A stretch of DNA of 64,000 nucleotides from Anaerolineae bacterium. GTDB taxonomy: Bacteria; Chloroflexota; Anaerolineae; Aggregatilineales; Phototrophicaceae. Within the stretch, counting starts at the first letter, position 1; every line of letters begins with the position of its first letter. Below, one piece after another: positions 9,395 to 18,488 of the stretch. The stretch lies in contig JAJEAA010000004.1 in NCBI GenBank assembly GCA_022824365.1, forward strand, positions 57,043 to 121,042, given 5' to 3'. The notes beneath the pieces are model-generated. The model was not told where the DNA came from. It searched no databases and saw only the letters and a program-made list of their open reading frames with translations. The position numbers and the translations under genes are program-made.

Positions 9395-9604
9395 TCACTG
9401 CAAGAGATAGATAATCAAAGCAGCCAACGCGATTTGAGTGCCGATAAACCACTTGATTAGATCGGCTTTCATTTTATACATGTCTGTTCTCAGATCCGCT
9501 TTCAGGTCCGCCAAATCTTCTTTCGTCGCGTTACTATTACTCCGCTCTTCCAAAGTCGAGAGACGGCTTTCAAAATTCAGCGTGTCAGAATCCACCGCCG
9601 CCAT
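9395..9604 (-). CDS. Small coiled-coil protein with C-terminal membrane anchor
   Basis: The 69-residue protein has a charged heptad-like region (LEERSNSNATKEDLADLKAD, about residues 19-38). One hydrophobic helix at the C-terminus (FIGTQIALAALIIYLLQ) ends the protein. An AAGGAGAAGG ribosome-binding site precedes the ATG, and an extended -10 box lies about 45 nt upstream. It resembles tail-anchored coiled-coil proteins of the DUF1640/CCDC90 type, but no firm family is assigned. It is immediately upstream of the Mrr nuclease, so the two may form a small operon. Confidence 0.65.
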   Translation of the reverse strand: MAAVDSDTLNFESRLSTLEERSNSNATKEDLADLKADLRTDMYKMKADLIKWFIGTQIALAALIIYLLQ

Positions 9605-9647
9605 TCCCAGCCTTCTCCTTCATTCATTGCCCAATACTATATCTGTC

Positions 9648-9656
9648 ACTATAGCA
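9648..9656 (-). promoter_or_regulatory. Extended -10 promoter for the small membrane gene/mrr pair
   Basis: On the minus strand TGCTATAGT ends about 44 nt upstream of the ATG at 9604, with a strong ribosome-binding site between. Confidence 0.45.
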
Positions 9657-9701
9657 CAACTATCCGTTCATCACCGTCGGTTTGCGCTGGGGCTCCTCCC
9701 G

Positions 9702-9755
9702 TCAAACCTCCCCAAACCACTCCCGCTCAACAATCATCCGTTCGACCACCACCTG
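9702..9755 (-). pseudogene. Remnant: C-terminal tail of an Mrr-like protein
   Basis: The minus strand encodes QVVVERMIVEREWFGEV followed by a stop. This is nearly identical to the last 17 residues of the Mrr-like protein encoded at 21946-22506. About 47 of 53 nucleotides match between the two loci. Upstream of this stretch the frame hits TAG and similarity vanishes, so only the tail survives. It indicates a lost paralogue or a recombination scar. Confidence 0.65.
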
Positions 9756-9756
9756 C

Positions 9757-9927
9757 TACAAGTTCCGCCAGTTGCTCCCGCCGTACCGCGACCGCTTCCG
9801 AGTCCGAATCATCGGTCATAACAACGAATCAATTGAAACGCCCTTCCCTCATGCGACGCTCGGAGTTGGTGATGCTATGTTGGTCGGATGTCGACGCAGG
9901 GGGATGTCTGTTCGTCGTTCACCCTAG
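9757..9927 (+). pseudogene. Possible remnant of a transporter RCK_C (TrkA-C) domain
   Basis: One plus-strand frame reads YKFRQLLPPYRDRFRVRIIG and then TPFPHATLGVGDAMLVG. The pattern RxRFxVxIIGxxR...TLxVGDAMLVxG resembles the RCK_C/TrkA-C domains found in SLC13-type and potassium transporters. There is no start codon, no ribosome-binding site and no transporter portion. If real, it is a decayed fragment. The rest of the 479-nt gap 9605-10083 holds only this, the Mrr tail and two promoters. Confidence 0.3.
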
Positions 9928-10032
9928 CATATGTCGTTCCGTCCGGCAACCGAGACCGCCGATGAAGCGTGAGATACCCGACGGTATTTGAGATAAGTCC
10001 ATTTTTGAAAATGTAATTTCACATCAAGCTTG

Positions 10033-10041
10033 TGCTATAAT
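10033..10041 (+). promoter_or_regulatory. Extended -10 promoter of the ABC importer/purine operon
   Basis: TGCTATAAT is a perfect extended -10 box located 42 nt before the ATG of the binding-protein gene. GGAGA lies 8-10 nt before the ATG. No good -35 was found at 16-18 nt. Confidence 0.6.
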
Positions 10042-10083
10042 CTTGGTCGCTTCGTTCAACCATTTGGAATTGGAGATAAACAC

Positions 10084-11157
10084 ATGAGAAGCCACCGATT
10101 TATCATGCTTTTACTTGCGGTTTTGCTACTGGGAGCCGTTGCGCCAATGGCTGTCGCCCAGGATACCCAGACCCTTACGGTCTCGATCTGGGGCTTTAAC
10201 CTGGATGTCCTCGAAGAGAATGTCTTCGCGCCCTTTGAGGAAATGCACAATGTTGACATCGTGCTGGATACCGGCAACAATTCGGACCGCCTGGCGCGCC
10301 TGCTGGCCGAGGGCGAAAATAGCACTATTGATGTGGTGCACTTCGCCACCCAATTCACGTATCTGGCCGACCAGGAAGGCGTGCTGCAGCCCTACGACGC
10401 CGACAAACTGGAAAACCTGGACGAATTGTACGATTGGGCGCAGGACCCGCTGGGTAATCTGGCCGGCGTCGGCTACACTGTCAACAGCCTCAGCTTGATA
10501 TACCGCTCCGACCTGATTGAAGATGAAGTCACCTCCTGGGCCGACCTGCTGCGCGACGATGTGGCCGGCTATGTCTGTATTCCCGAGATGTCCACCACCT
10601 TTGGTCCGGCCACGCTCATCATGATTGACCGCGCGCTGGCGATGCAAGAATTGGACGAGGGTGAGGAGCTGGGAGCCATCAACTACGATGCCGATGCCGC
10701 CTGGGAAGCCCTGCCCCAACTGGCCGACAATCTGGTGACAACCTACATCCGCAGTTCAGCGTTGACAACTCTGGTGCAAGAAGAAGAAGTGCGGCTTGCG
10801 CCTTATGCCAGCTTCGCCATCGGCAACCTGATGAATACCGGCCATGACCTGACCGCTGTCATTCCTGACGAAGGCGCCGTGGGCCAGACGAACATGATCA
10901 GCATTACGGCGGCCACCGATAAAGTTGACCTGGCGCATGCTTATATCGACTGGTTCATTTCGCACGATATCCAGGAAGCTGAAGCGCTCGACTTGATTGA
11001 TTCGCCCGTCAACGCCACGGTCGAATTGCCGGAAGACATCTGCGCGCTGCTGACCTGCGGCGAGATGCTGGATACCATGATTGTGCTGGATCAAGCCGAG
11101 GTATCGGCTCGCCTGGAAGATTGGTTAGAGCGCTGGAATGAGGTCATGGTGCGCTAA
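10084..11157 (+). CDS. Periplasmic-type substrate-binding lipoprotein/protein of a PotD-like ABC importer
   Basis: The 357-residue protein has an N-terminal signal peptide (FIMLLLAVLLLGAVAPMAVA) and a family-typical start of the mature part (LTVSIWGFNLDVLEENVFAPF). Later motifs include VGYTVNSLSLIYRSD and a C-terminal LEDWLERWNEVM. The start at 10084 is chosen because of the signal peptide and the GGAGA site. It belongs to the spermidine/putrescine-type binding-protein superfamily. The real ligand is unknown, and the downstream purine genes make a nucleoside-related or polyamine-nucleoside substrate worth considering. Confidence 0.85.
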   Translation: MRSHRFIMLLLAVLLLGAVAPMAVAQDTQTLTVSIWGFNLDVLEENVFAPFEEMHNVDIVLDTGNNSDRLARLLAEGENSTIDVVHFATQFTYLADQEGVLQPYDADKLENLDELYDWAQDPLGNLAGVGYTVNSLSLIYRSDLIEDEVTSWADLLRDDVAGYVCIPEMSTTFGPATLIMIDRALAMQELDEGEELGAINYDADAAWEALPQLADNLVTTYIRSSALTTLVQEEEVRLAPYASFAIGNLMNTGHDLTAVIPDEGAVGQTNMISITAATDKVDLAHAYIDWFISHDIQEAEALDLIDSPVNATVELPEDICALLTCGEMLDTMIVLDQAEVSARLEDWLERWNEVMVR

Positions 11158-11190
11158 GTTCACGCTTCAGAATTTCGACGACTATGTGCT

Positions 11191-11215
11191 AGGGGGCCTT
11201 CGCGCCCCCTGTTTT
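11191..11215 (+). terminator. Intercistronic hairpin with short T run (attenuator-like)
   Basis: AGGGGGC and GCCCCCT form a 7-bp GC-rich stem with a six-base loop, followed by GTTTT. It sits between the binding-protein and first permease genes. This would fit partial termination giving more binding protein than permease, as in many ABC importers. The permease ATG follows within 6 nt and has no visible Shine-Dalgarno. Confidence 0.55.
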
Positions 11216-11220
11216 GAATC

Positions 11221-12054
11221 ATGATTCGACGGCCCAATCAGACCCGTACGATCATCTTGCTGGTCGCGCCGGCATTTGTTGTTGTACTCGTCTTCTTCGT
11301 CTTGCCCCTGATCTTCCTGCTCTCACAGAGCGTTACGCCAAAGGAAGGCGGCTATACGCTGACGGGCTATGTCGACTTTTTCCAGAGTCCCGTGTCGCGC
11401 ATCGTCTACCTGCGCACGCTCAAGCTCGGTCTCATCGTCACGGGCATCTGCGTGCTGATGAGCTACCCGGCCGCCTTTGTGCTAGCGCGGATGCCCGCCC
11501 GCCGCCGTACATTCTTGATGTCGCTGGTGATCCTCCCCCTGATGACCAACGCCGTAGCGCGCACTTTCGCCTGGCTGATAATCCTGGGCAGGCGCGGCAT
11601 GGTCAATCAGACGCTCTTGTCCCTGGAAGTGGTCGAGGAACCGGTGCGCTTTATTTTCACCGAAACCGCCATTGTGCTGGGGCTGACGCAATTGTTCCTG
11701 CCGCTGATGGTATTGCCGCTGGTGAGCGCCATGGAGAATATCCCGGACGATGTGCTGGAGGCCGCGCGCAGCCTCGGCGCCAACCGGCTGACCACATTCT
11801 TGCGCATCGTCGTGCCCATGTCATCGGACGGCCTGGTTCTGGGCGCGACGCTCGTATTCACCGGCTCGGTTACGGCATTTGTGACCCCGGCTATTCTCGG
11901 CGGCGCGCGTCTATTGCTGATGTCGACGCTGCTGCGGCAGGAGGCGGTAATCGTCTTCGACCAACATGCGGCGGCCGTGGTCGCGGTGGTGATGATTCTG
12001 ACAACGCTGGCGGTTAACCTGCTGCTGCGCCTCTTGCGTGTGCGTCAGGTCTAG
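11221..12054 (+). CDS. ABC importer permease, PotB-like
   Basis: The 277-residue protein has six predicted membrane helices, beginning TIILLVAPAFVVVLVFFVLP. The EAA loop motif that contacts the ATPase is EAARSLGANRLTTFLRIVVP, near residues 180-199. It forms the channel with the permease encoded 12 nt downstream. There is no ribosome-binding site at its ATG; the codon follows the hairpin at 11191-11210. Confidence 0.9.
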   Translation: MIRRPNQTRTIILLVAPAFVVVLVFFVLPLIFLLSQSVTPKEGGYTLTGYVDFFQSPVSRIVYLRTLKLGLIVTGICVLMSYPAAFVLARMPARRRTFLMSLVILPLMTNAVARTFAWLIILGRRGMVNQTLLSLEVVEEPVRFIFTETAIVLGLTQLFLPLMVLPLVSAMENIPDDVLEAARSLGANRLTTFLRIVVPMSSDGLVLGATLVFTGSVTAFVTPAILGGARLLLMSTLLRQEAVIVFDQHAAAVVAVVMILTTLAVNLLLRLLRVRQV

Positions 12055-12065
12055 GAGCGCGCTGA

Positions 12066-12842
12066 ATGGTTTCACGCTGGATGTATATCAGTCTGGTCAT
12101 TCTCTATGGCTTCTTGCTCGGCCCCTTCGTTATCATTTTTATGGCGAGCTTTGGCGCCAATGCCACCATGGCTTTTCCGCCCCAGGGTTTCACGCTGGAT
12201 TGGTTTGCCAGGGTATTCGAGACTTCTCAATTCGTCGACAGCTTCTGGATCAGCCTGCAGTTGGCGCTATTATCCACCATCGTCTCGCTGGTCATGGGGA
12301 TGCCGGTCGCCTATGCGCTGGTGCGATTTCAATTTGCCGCGTCCGGCCTGGTCGAAACTGTCTTTTCGGCGCCGATACTCGTGCCGGGCCTGGTCATCGG
12401 CTTTGCCATGCTGAACTTCTTCGTGCTCCTGGGCAAGATGCCCGTCATGACCGGCTTGTTCATCGGCCATACCGCCATACTCTTTCCCTACAGCGTGCGC
12501 GTCATTTCCGCCAGCCTGCGCAACCTCGATCCCTACGTAGAAGATGCCGCCGTCAGCCTGGGCGCCAACCGCCTGCGCGGCTTTCTGCTGGTCGTGCTGC
12601 CCAATATGCAGGCCGGCATTGCGGCCGCCTTTGTGTTAGGCTTCATCACCTCATTCAACAATGTGCCAGTGTCGCTTTTCCTGAGCGGGCCCGGCGTGAC
12701 CACGTTGCCGGTTTCCATGCTCAGTTACATGGAATACTACTTTGACCCCACCATAGCCGCCCTCTCGACGCTGCTCGTCGCTTTTACCGTCGTGCTGGTC
12801 CAAACGGCGGAACGTGTACTCGGCCTATCACAGTTTGTGTAG
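12066..12842 (+). CDS. ABC importer permease, PotC-like
   Basis: The 258-residue protein has six hydrophobic helices and the EAA-type motif EDAAVSLGANRLRGFLLVVL near residues 159-178. It pairs with the preceding permease to make the transmembrane channel. Its stop is 3 nt before the ATPase gene, so expression is tightly linked. Confidence 0.9.
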   Translation: MVSRWMYISLVILYGFLLGPFVIIFMASFGANATMAFPPQGFTLDWFARVFETSQFVDSFWISLQLALLSTIVSLVMGMPVAYALVRFQFAASGLVETVFSAPILVPGLVIGFAMLNFFVLLGKMPVMTGLFIGHTAILFPYSVRVISASLRNLDPYVEDAAVSLGANRLRGFLLVVLPNMQAGIAAAFVLGFITSFNNVPVSLFLSGPGVTTLPVSMLSYMEYYFDPTIAALSTLLVAFTVVLVQTAERVLGLSQFV

Positions 12843-12845
12843 CTT

Positions 12846-13931
12846 ATGCCTCATTTAGAAATCCATAATCTGACCGTTTCATACGAAAAAAACCAGCCAA
12901 CGCTGGAGCAGTTCAGCCTGGATGTTGAACAGGGGGAATTACTGTCCTTGTTGGGGCCAAGCGGCTGTGGCAAGACGACCACCCTTCGCAGCGTAGCGGG
13001 CTTCATTCGACCGGATGCCGGTCAGATCCTCATCAATGACCGCGATTATACGCAGTTGCCGCCCAATCGACGCGATATTGGGCTGGTATTCCAGAGCTAC
13101 GCGCTGTTTCCGCATCTGACAGTCTTCAACAACGTCGCCTTTGGCCTGCGCATGCGGCGTATTCCCAAGAAAGAGATCCATGACCGCGTCACCAATGCCT
13201 TGGAAATGGTGGGCTTGGATGCCTTTACCAAGCGCCGCCCGGCACAGCTTTCCGGCGGGCAGCAGCAACGCGTGGCTCTCGCCCGCGCCACCGTTATCGA
13301 GCCGCAAGTGCTGCTCCTGGACGAACCGTTGAGCAATCTGGATGCAAAGCTGCGGGTGGATATGCGCCAGGAGATTCGGCGCTTACAGCAGCAACTTGGT
13401 ATCACAACCCTCTATGTGACCCACGATCAGGTGGAGGCGATGAGTATCTCTGACCGCGTGGTGGTCATGAATCAAGGCAAAATTGAGCAGATCGGCACAC
13501 CGGAGAGCATCTTCGCAGCGCCCGAAACGGTATTTGTAGCTGATTTCATGGGCTTCGACAATCACTTCAACGCGGCAGTCGTATCGGTGCAGGATCGCAA
13601 GTTAACGGTGGATTGGGGCGGCGCCCCCATCGAACTGCGTTGGCGCTCCAAGTTCGGATCCCCCCAACGCGGCGCCAGGGCGGAGATCTTTTTTCGCGCT
13701 GATAATGCCAGTCTGTTAGCGGGACCGGAAGCGAGTGGTCTTGTTGGGCAGGTCATTCTGCATACGTTTCATGGCAATGAGTTGCGATACCTTGTAGAAA
13801 CAGAAATCGGCGAATTCAGCATCATGCAAGACAGCGCTAGCGAACGCTTCGAACCCGGCGCAGCGGTGACAGTACAACCGCAGCCGCAAAAATGGATCGC
13901 CATCTTTGAAGAAACGGAGCCATACGCATGA
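12846..13931 (+). CDS. ABC importer ATPase, PotA-like
   Basis: The 361-residue ATPase has Walker A GPSGCGKTT near residues 37-45, signature LSGGQQQRVALARA near 135-148, Walker B VLLLDEPLSNLDAKLR, and the switch VTHDQVEAMSISDRV. A C-terminal TOBE-type domain (about 270-355) is typical of MalK/PotA importers. It energises the two permeases encoded upstream. Its stop codon overlaps the start of the phosphorylase gene by 4 nt (ATGA). Confidence 0.93.
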   Translation: MPHLEIHNLTVSYEKNQPTLEQFSLDVEQGELLSLLGPSGCGKTTTLRSVAGFIRPDAGQILINDRDYTQLPPNRRDIGLVFQSYALFPHLTVFNNVAFGLRMRRIPKKEIHDRVTNALEMVGLDAFTKRRPAQLSGGQQQRVALARATVIEPQVLLLDEPLSNLDAKLRVDMRQEIRRLQQQLGITTLYVTHDQVEAMSISDRVVVMNQGKIEQIGTPESIFAAPETVFVADFMGFDNHFNAAVVSVQDRKLTVDWGGAPIELRWRSKFGSPQRGARAEIFFRADNASLLAGPEASGLVGQVILHTFHGNELRYLVETEIGEFSIMQDSASERFEPGAAVTVQPQPQKWIAIFEETEPYA

Positions 13932-14674
13932 CTAACTCAGCAAGAGTTGAAGTGCAAAAGCATATTCGTTGTGTGCCGGGAGATGTCGCCCGCAGCGTAC
14001 TTTTGCCGGGCGACCCGGCGCGCGCCCGGCGCATTGCCGAACAGCTTGAGGAAGCCCGCTTGATTGCCGAAAACCGGGAATATGTGGTGTTCACCGGGAC
14101 GACGAACGGGGTCGCTGTCAGCGTGTGTTCAACCGGGATAGGCGGTTCATCGGCAGCCATCGCCTTGGAAGAATTGCGCAATGTCGGCGCGGAGGTGTTT
14201 ATTCGGGTCGGTTCTGCTGGCGGGCGGCGCAAAGACATACCGATTGGCTCCCTGGTGGTGGTGACGGCTGCTTATCGCGGCGACGGCGTATCGGACGAGT
14301 ATTTGCCGCTGGGCTTTCCGGCAGTCGCTGACCTTGATGTGAATAATGCCTTGATCCAAGCGGCAAAGGAATTAGGGTTTAGCGCCTTCACGGGTATTGG
14401 GACAACGCGCAGCGCTTATTATGCACGCCATCCAGAACTCAACGAGCAATTGCAGCGGGCCGGCGTGGTCGCGGCGGAAATGGAAGCCTCAACGCTGTTT
14501 ATCGTCGGTACGCTGCGGCGAGCCAAAGTCGGCTGCGTGGTCGCCACCGATTCCAATATTTACCTGGAAAAGCAACCCACGCTGGCGGAGAAAGAGGCGC
14601 TTTACATGCGGGGCGAAGGGATGACGATCCGTACCGCGCTGCGAGCGGTGCAATTGCTGGAAGGAACAATGTAA
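13928..14674 (+). CDS. Nucleoside phosphorylase (uridine/purine type, PNP_UDP family)
   Basis: The 248-residue hexameric-type phosphorylase has the phosphate-binding LLPGDPARARRIAEQL, VSVCSTGIGGSSAAIALEEL, RVGSAGG, and the ribose-binding EMEAS near residue 181. An Asp in VVATDSN sits about where purine-specific enzymes carry their catalytic Asp. With adenine deaminase next door, this makes a purine nucleoside substrate more likely than uridine; that is inference. It is coupled to both neighbours (ATGA with the ATPase, TAATG with the deaminase). Confidence 0.82.
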   Translation: MTNSARVEVQKHIRCVPGDVARSVLLPGDPARARRIAEQLEEARLIAENREYVVFTGTTNGVAVSVCSTGIGGSSAAIALEELRNVGAEVFIRVGSAGGRRKDIPIGSLVVVTAAYRGDGVSDEYLPLGFPAVADLDVNNALIQAAKELGFSAFTGIGTTRSAYYARHPELNEQLQRAGVVAAEMEASTLFIVGTLRRAKVGCVVATDSNIYLEKQPTLAEKEALYMRGEGMTIRTALRAVQLLEGTM

Positions 14675-16392
14675 TGGAATTCGACATCCTGCTGGTTCAT
14701 GCTCGGATTGCCGATGTCTTCCGTTACCGGCTCTTCGAGGGCTGGATCGGCATCCGCGACGGGCGCTTTATCACGGTTGAAGCGGGCAGCGCGCCGGGTG
14801 ACATCCGCGCTGCGGAAACCCGCGATCTTGCCGGGCGCATCGTCATGCCCGGCTTGATCGATTCGCATTTGCACATTGAGTCCAGCTTGTTGACGCCGCG
14901 CCGCTTTGCCGAAGCCGTCTTGCCCTTCGGCACGACGACCATTCTCAGCGACCCGCATGAAGTTGGGAATGTCGCCGGCGAGGAGGGTGTGAAATGGATG
15001 ATTGCCGCATCTCAGGATTTGCCGCTCAGGATTTATCATTCGATACCGAGTTGTGTTCCCGCCACCTCGCCTGAAATTGAATGGACGCATGAGGTCTTTG
15101 ATGCCGCTACTATCCGGCGTCTGGCAAGACAACCTTCGGTCATCGCCTTGGGCGAGGTTATGGATTACCGCGGTTTGCTGGGTCCGAATGAACGCTTGCA
15201 GGCGATTGTGGGGGCGGCCAGAGAAAACAATCTGCTGATCGAAGGGCATATCCCCACGCTGGCAGGAATCGAACTCTCGCAATACCTCGCTCACGGGATT
15301 AGCTCCGACCACACGCTGACCTTCACGGCCAAGATTCAGGAGCAAATCTCAAAAGGTCTGGCTGTCATGCTCCAAACCAAGTCGGTGACTCCGGAGAATG
15401 TGGCGGCAGTGGCGGGTTTGCCGGATCGTTCGCGGATCATCCTCATCACCGATGACATCGAACCCTCACTGCTTACAGATGGGCATTTGTCGCGCATTGT
15501 GGCGCTGGCAATCGAATGTGGAATGCCGCCGCTGGAAGCGATTGCAGCCGCGACCATCCGCCCGGCGCGGTATCTTGGTTTACGAGATCACGGCGCGATT
15601 GCCCCCGGTTTTCTGGCTGATTTTCTTGTCATGGACGACATCACCGCCTTCCCGCCGGCGCAAGTCTTTGTCGGCGGTCAACGTGTGGCGCAAGCGGGCG
15701 CAATGGCCGCGGCTATCACGTGCGAAAATCCAGCGCAACCGGACTATCCCGGCATTCCCGGTATCTTTGATGCCGATGATTTCAAGCTGGATAGCAATGG
15801 CGCCAGCGGTAGCGTGCAGGCGCAGGTCGTTGCTCTGCAAAATAAGCATTCGACCCTGACTAAATTGGAACAGATGATTGTGCGTTTGCAGGATGGGCAT
15901 GCGCTATTTCAGGAGGAGGATGGATTGGCGCTGGCATCCGTTATTGCGCGAGATGAGTCATCGCGGACGGTGGGTCTCATCGCCAATACCGGCCTGAGGC
16001 AGGGCGCATGGGCCAGCAGCGTCGCGCATGATTGCCATAACTTGCTTGTGATTGGCCGCAGCCCGGAAGCGATGGCAAAAGCCGCCAATGCGGTACATGC
16101 GATGGGTGGCGGGGTCGCCGTTGCTACGCATGAGGGCGTTGAAGCCTCCTTGCGGCTGCCTTACTTCGGCTTGCTAAGCGATGAGCCGGTCGCTACAGTC
16201 GCGAGCGGGCAAGCGGCTGTGGAAGAGGCGATGCGCCGTATCGGAGCGCATCAAACACGCCCCTTCCTGACATTTTCAATCATGAGTTTGAGCGTCAGCC
16301 CCTACGCGAAATTTACCGATAAAGGACTTGTTGATACCGAATCACGCCAATTGATTCGACCCTTTTATCCAGTAGACAAGTCGGTAGTGTGA
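14674..16392 (+). CDS. ade: Adenine deaminase
   Basis: The 572-residue amidohydrolase-type adenine deaminase has the metal-binding LIDSHLHIESSLLTPRRFAE and GTTTILSDPHEVGNVAGEEG, then a central GEVMDY and HGISSDHT. The family-specific C-terminal domain contains ANTGLRQGAWASSVAHDCHN and AMGGGVAV. It converts adenine to hypoxanthine and ammonia. Its ATG overlaps the preceding stop by 1 nt. In this operon it would act after phosphorolysis of an imported adenine nucleoside. Confidence 0.93.
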   Translation: MEFDILLVHARIADVFRYRLFEGWIGIRDGRFITVEAGSAPGDIRAAETRDLAGRIVMPGLIDSHLHIESSLLTPRRFAEAVLPFGTTTILSDPHEVGNVAGEEGVKWMIAASQDLPLRIYHSIPSCVPATSPEIEWTHEVFDAATIRRLARQPSVIALGEVMDYRGLLGPNERLQAIVGAARENNLLIEGHIPTLAGIELSQYLAHGISSDHTLTFTAKIQEQISKGLAVMLQTKSVTPENVAAVAGLPDRSRIILITDDIEPSLLTDGHLSRIVALAIECGMPPLEAIAAATIRPARYLGLRDHGAIAPGFLADFLVMDDITAFPPAQVFVGGQRVAQAGAMAAAITCENPAQPDYPGIPGIFDADDFKLDSNGASGSVQAQVVALQNKHSTLTKLEQMIVRLQDGHALFQEEDGLALASVIARDESSRTVGLIANTGLRQGAWASSVAHDCHNLLVIGRSPEAMAKAANAVHAMGGGVAVATHEGVEASLRLPYFGLLSDEPVATVASGQAAVEEAMRRIGAHQTRPFLTFSIMSLSVSPYAKFTDKGLVDTESRQLIRPFYPVDKSVV

Positions 16393-16551
16393 GGTAGGGT
16401 TGGTTCTCCAAATGGTCATTGGATACTTGCCATTTTGGTCATCGCCAATTTCTCACAACTGCTACAGGGTCTGTTTGCTGCCCGGATAAATGAAACTGGA
16501 GACCTTAGCGCCGTCAACGGCGTCGCCTGTGAGAGCCAAGCGCCGCAATCG

Positions 16552-16884
16552 CTAGTTCGGGATCTGATCAATGGTGTCGCCGCGCTTAAAAGCCAAGGCT
16601 GTTTCCACCATTCTATCAAAGCTGTATTGTGGCTTGTATCCGAGCATGGAACGCGCCTTCTCATTGGAGACATGCGGTCCCCAGTAGAAGGGCATCTTGA
16701 CGTCAATGTACGGGCGATCGGTGTTATCGGCGATGAGACGGGCAGCTGCGGTGTACGCAACCGGCACAGGACCAACCATGTTGAAAGCCTCGCCGATGGC
16801 GGTATCGCTCTCCAATGCCAACAGAGTGCCAGCTACCACATCGCGCACATCGGTGACTACAACTCGAGATACCATTTGCCGCAA
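16552..16884 (-). pseudogene. C-terminal fragment of an NAD-dependent epimerase/dehydratase
   Basis: About 110 residues read VVVTDVRDVVAGTLLALES, then GEAFNMVGP and SNEKARSMLGYKPQYSFDRM. This matches the C-terminal third of extended SDR epimerases. The Rossmann domain with GxxGxxG and the YxxxK catalytic pair are absent. Upstream of 16884 the frame is unrelated. The break lies next to a 12-mer (16895-16906) that recurs at 21875-21886, on the far side of the operon. It is probably a non-functional remnant. Confidence 0.7.
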
Positions 16885-16968
16885 AACTAACCGGCTCGAC
16901 GCGGTTCTTGATGCAAAGATCTCATGAAGGCATTGCCGACTGTGAGCCGGGCTTTGGCCGCGCTTCAG

Positions 16969-18474
16969 TCAGTCCAGTGGATAGACGGGGCGCTTGAGAT
17001 GCCGATAGGGAAAGCGCGACAAATTGGCGCTGCACAAGCCGGCCGTGTCCATCTCGATGATGGCAGCGGCAATGGGCATATAGGCGGCGCGATAAGCCAC
17101 TGCCGACTTGACCACGATCATCTGCTGCGCTTCGGGGATAATGCCGATGTGACGCAATTGCGCCAGGTCCATCGGCGGGGTCTTGCGTTCGGTCAAGAGG
17201 ATGTTGACGCCCGCCACGCGGAGCCAGGCGCAGCGACCCATATGGATTGTGTTGCCGTAGAGCGAGGCGAAGTGGTTGTCGGCCAACTCACACTCGAATA
17301 CCCCATCCGATAAGGCAAGCACGGTTCCGGTCACGGTTATCGGCCGCCCATGCCAGTCGTCGACTTTGCCGCCCACCGCAAGCGTGACTTCGGCCGCGCT
17401 TCCGGCGCGCCAGCAGATGGCGACCGCGTCCGGATCAGCCAGTACAATTGTGCCTTCGCGGACGTCATCAGCCAACATCGCAGCCAGCGCGTCGGCGCCA
17501 TCGCCGGTTGTGCCGCCGCCAATATTGTCCGCCGAATCTACCAGCATGACAGGTCCGCTGCCAGATTTTTTTGCTTCTGCGACAGCATCCGAAGGTGATA
17601 TGAAAACCGGCAAGGCACTTTGGCGATGGCGATAAAGCAGATCGCTGAGCTCAGTCGCATAGTCTTGCGCAAGTTCCGATTCACCATCGGTTGTGACGAT
17701 GATGCTTGGGCCGGTGTAAGCTGCATCGGCGTAGGCGAAACCGGCCAGCACAGCGATGCTGATTACGCGTTCGTCCGCCTTGATTTCGGCGGCGCGGGCG
17801 TGAACCAGCGAGAGAGGCGATGATTCGGTAGCGGTGCTTTGCGCCGGGAGCAGCAGGGCTGGGCGAGCATAGGCGGACGTCGGCTGTAATTCGCGCCGCA
17901 ATAAGCGCGCCATGATCTCCGCCGCTTCAACCCCACGGGCATAGGCATCAATATGCGGATTGGTGTTGTAAGCGATCAGCACATCCGTCAATTCGACAAG
18001 GCGCGGGCTGATATTGCCGTGCATATCCAGCAGGACGACGATCGGTACTGCGCCGCCGACGATGGCGCGCGCCTGCGCCACAATATCGGCCTCGGCATCC
18101 AGTTCGCCCTCGGCAACCATCGCGCCGTGCAAAGCCAGTAGTACGCCATCAAGAGGCCTACGCTGCGCAAGTCGATCCCTTAGCTCGCTAAGGAGCTCGC
18201 GATAGGCGGCGGCCGTGACAACGCCTGCGGGCATGGCAGCGGCGTACAAGGCGGGCAGGAGCTGCCAGTTGTATTCAATCGCGCTGTCGACCATACCGCC
18301 GATGCCAGTGCGCGAACCCTGCATGGAAGTAATTATGTCTTCGCCGAAATGCAGAGACTGAGCCGTGAAATCCGCCAGCGTCGTCTCTTGCTCCATAAAG
18401 GTGTGGGTCTCATGCAGGATGCCGCCGATAACGACGCGTGCCCCGGATGAAACGGCCTGACCCGTCATGGTCAT
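16969..18474 (-). CDS. M81 family metallopeptidase-like protein (MlrC/microcystinase C type)
   Basis: The 501-residue protein has the M81 N-terminal features GGILHETHTFMEQETTLADF, LLALHGAMVAEG and IVVLLDMHGNIS, with NPHIDAYARGVEAA following. The second domain contains DSADNIGGGTTGDG. In Sphingomonas, MlrC cleaves linear microcystin peptides. Most M81 proteins have unknown amide substrates and sit in catabolic operons, as here. The fourth gene of the operon, it starts 14 nt after the deacylase stop. Confidence 0.85.
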   Translation of the reverse strand: MTMTGQAVSSGARVVIGGILHETHTFMEQETTLADFTAQSLHFGEDIITSMQGSRTGIGGMVDSAIEYNWQLLPALYAAAMPAGVVTAAAYRELLSELRDRLAQRRPLDGVLLALHGAMVAEGELDAEADIVAQARAIVGGAVPIVVLLDMHGNISPRLVELTDVLIAYNTNPHIDAYARGVEAAEIMARLLRRELQPTSAYARPALLLPAQSTATESSPLSLVHARAAEIKADERVISIAVLAGFAYADAAYTGPSIIVTTDGESELAQDYATELSDLLYRHRQSALPVFISPSDAVAEAKKSGSGPVMLVDSADNIGGGTTGDGADALAAMLADDVREGTIVLADPDAVAICWRAGSAAEVTLAVGGKVDDWHGRPITVTGTVLALSDGVFECELADNHFASLYGNTIHMGRCAWLRVAGVNILLTERKTPPMDLAQLRHIGIIPEAQQMIVVKSAVAYRAAYMPIAAAIIEMDTAGLCSANLSRFPYRHLKRPVYPLD

Positions 18475-18488
18475 AGTAACCTCGACTC

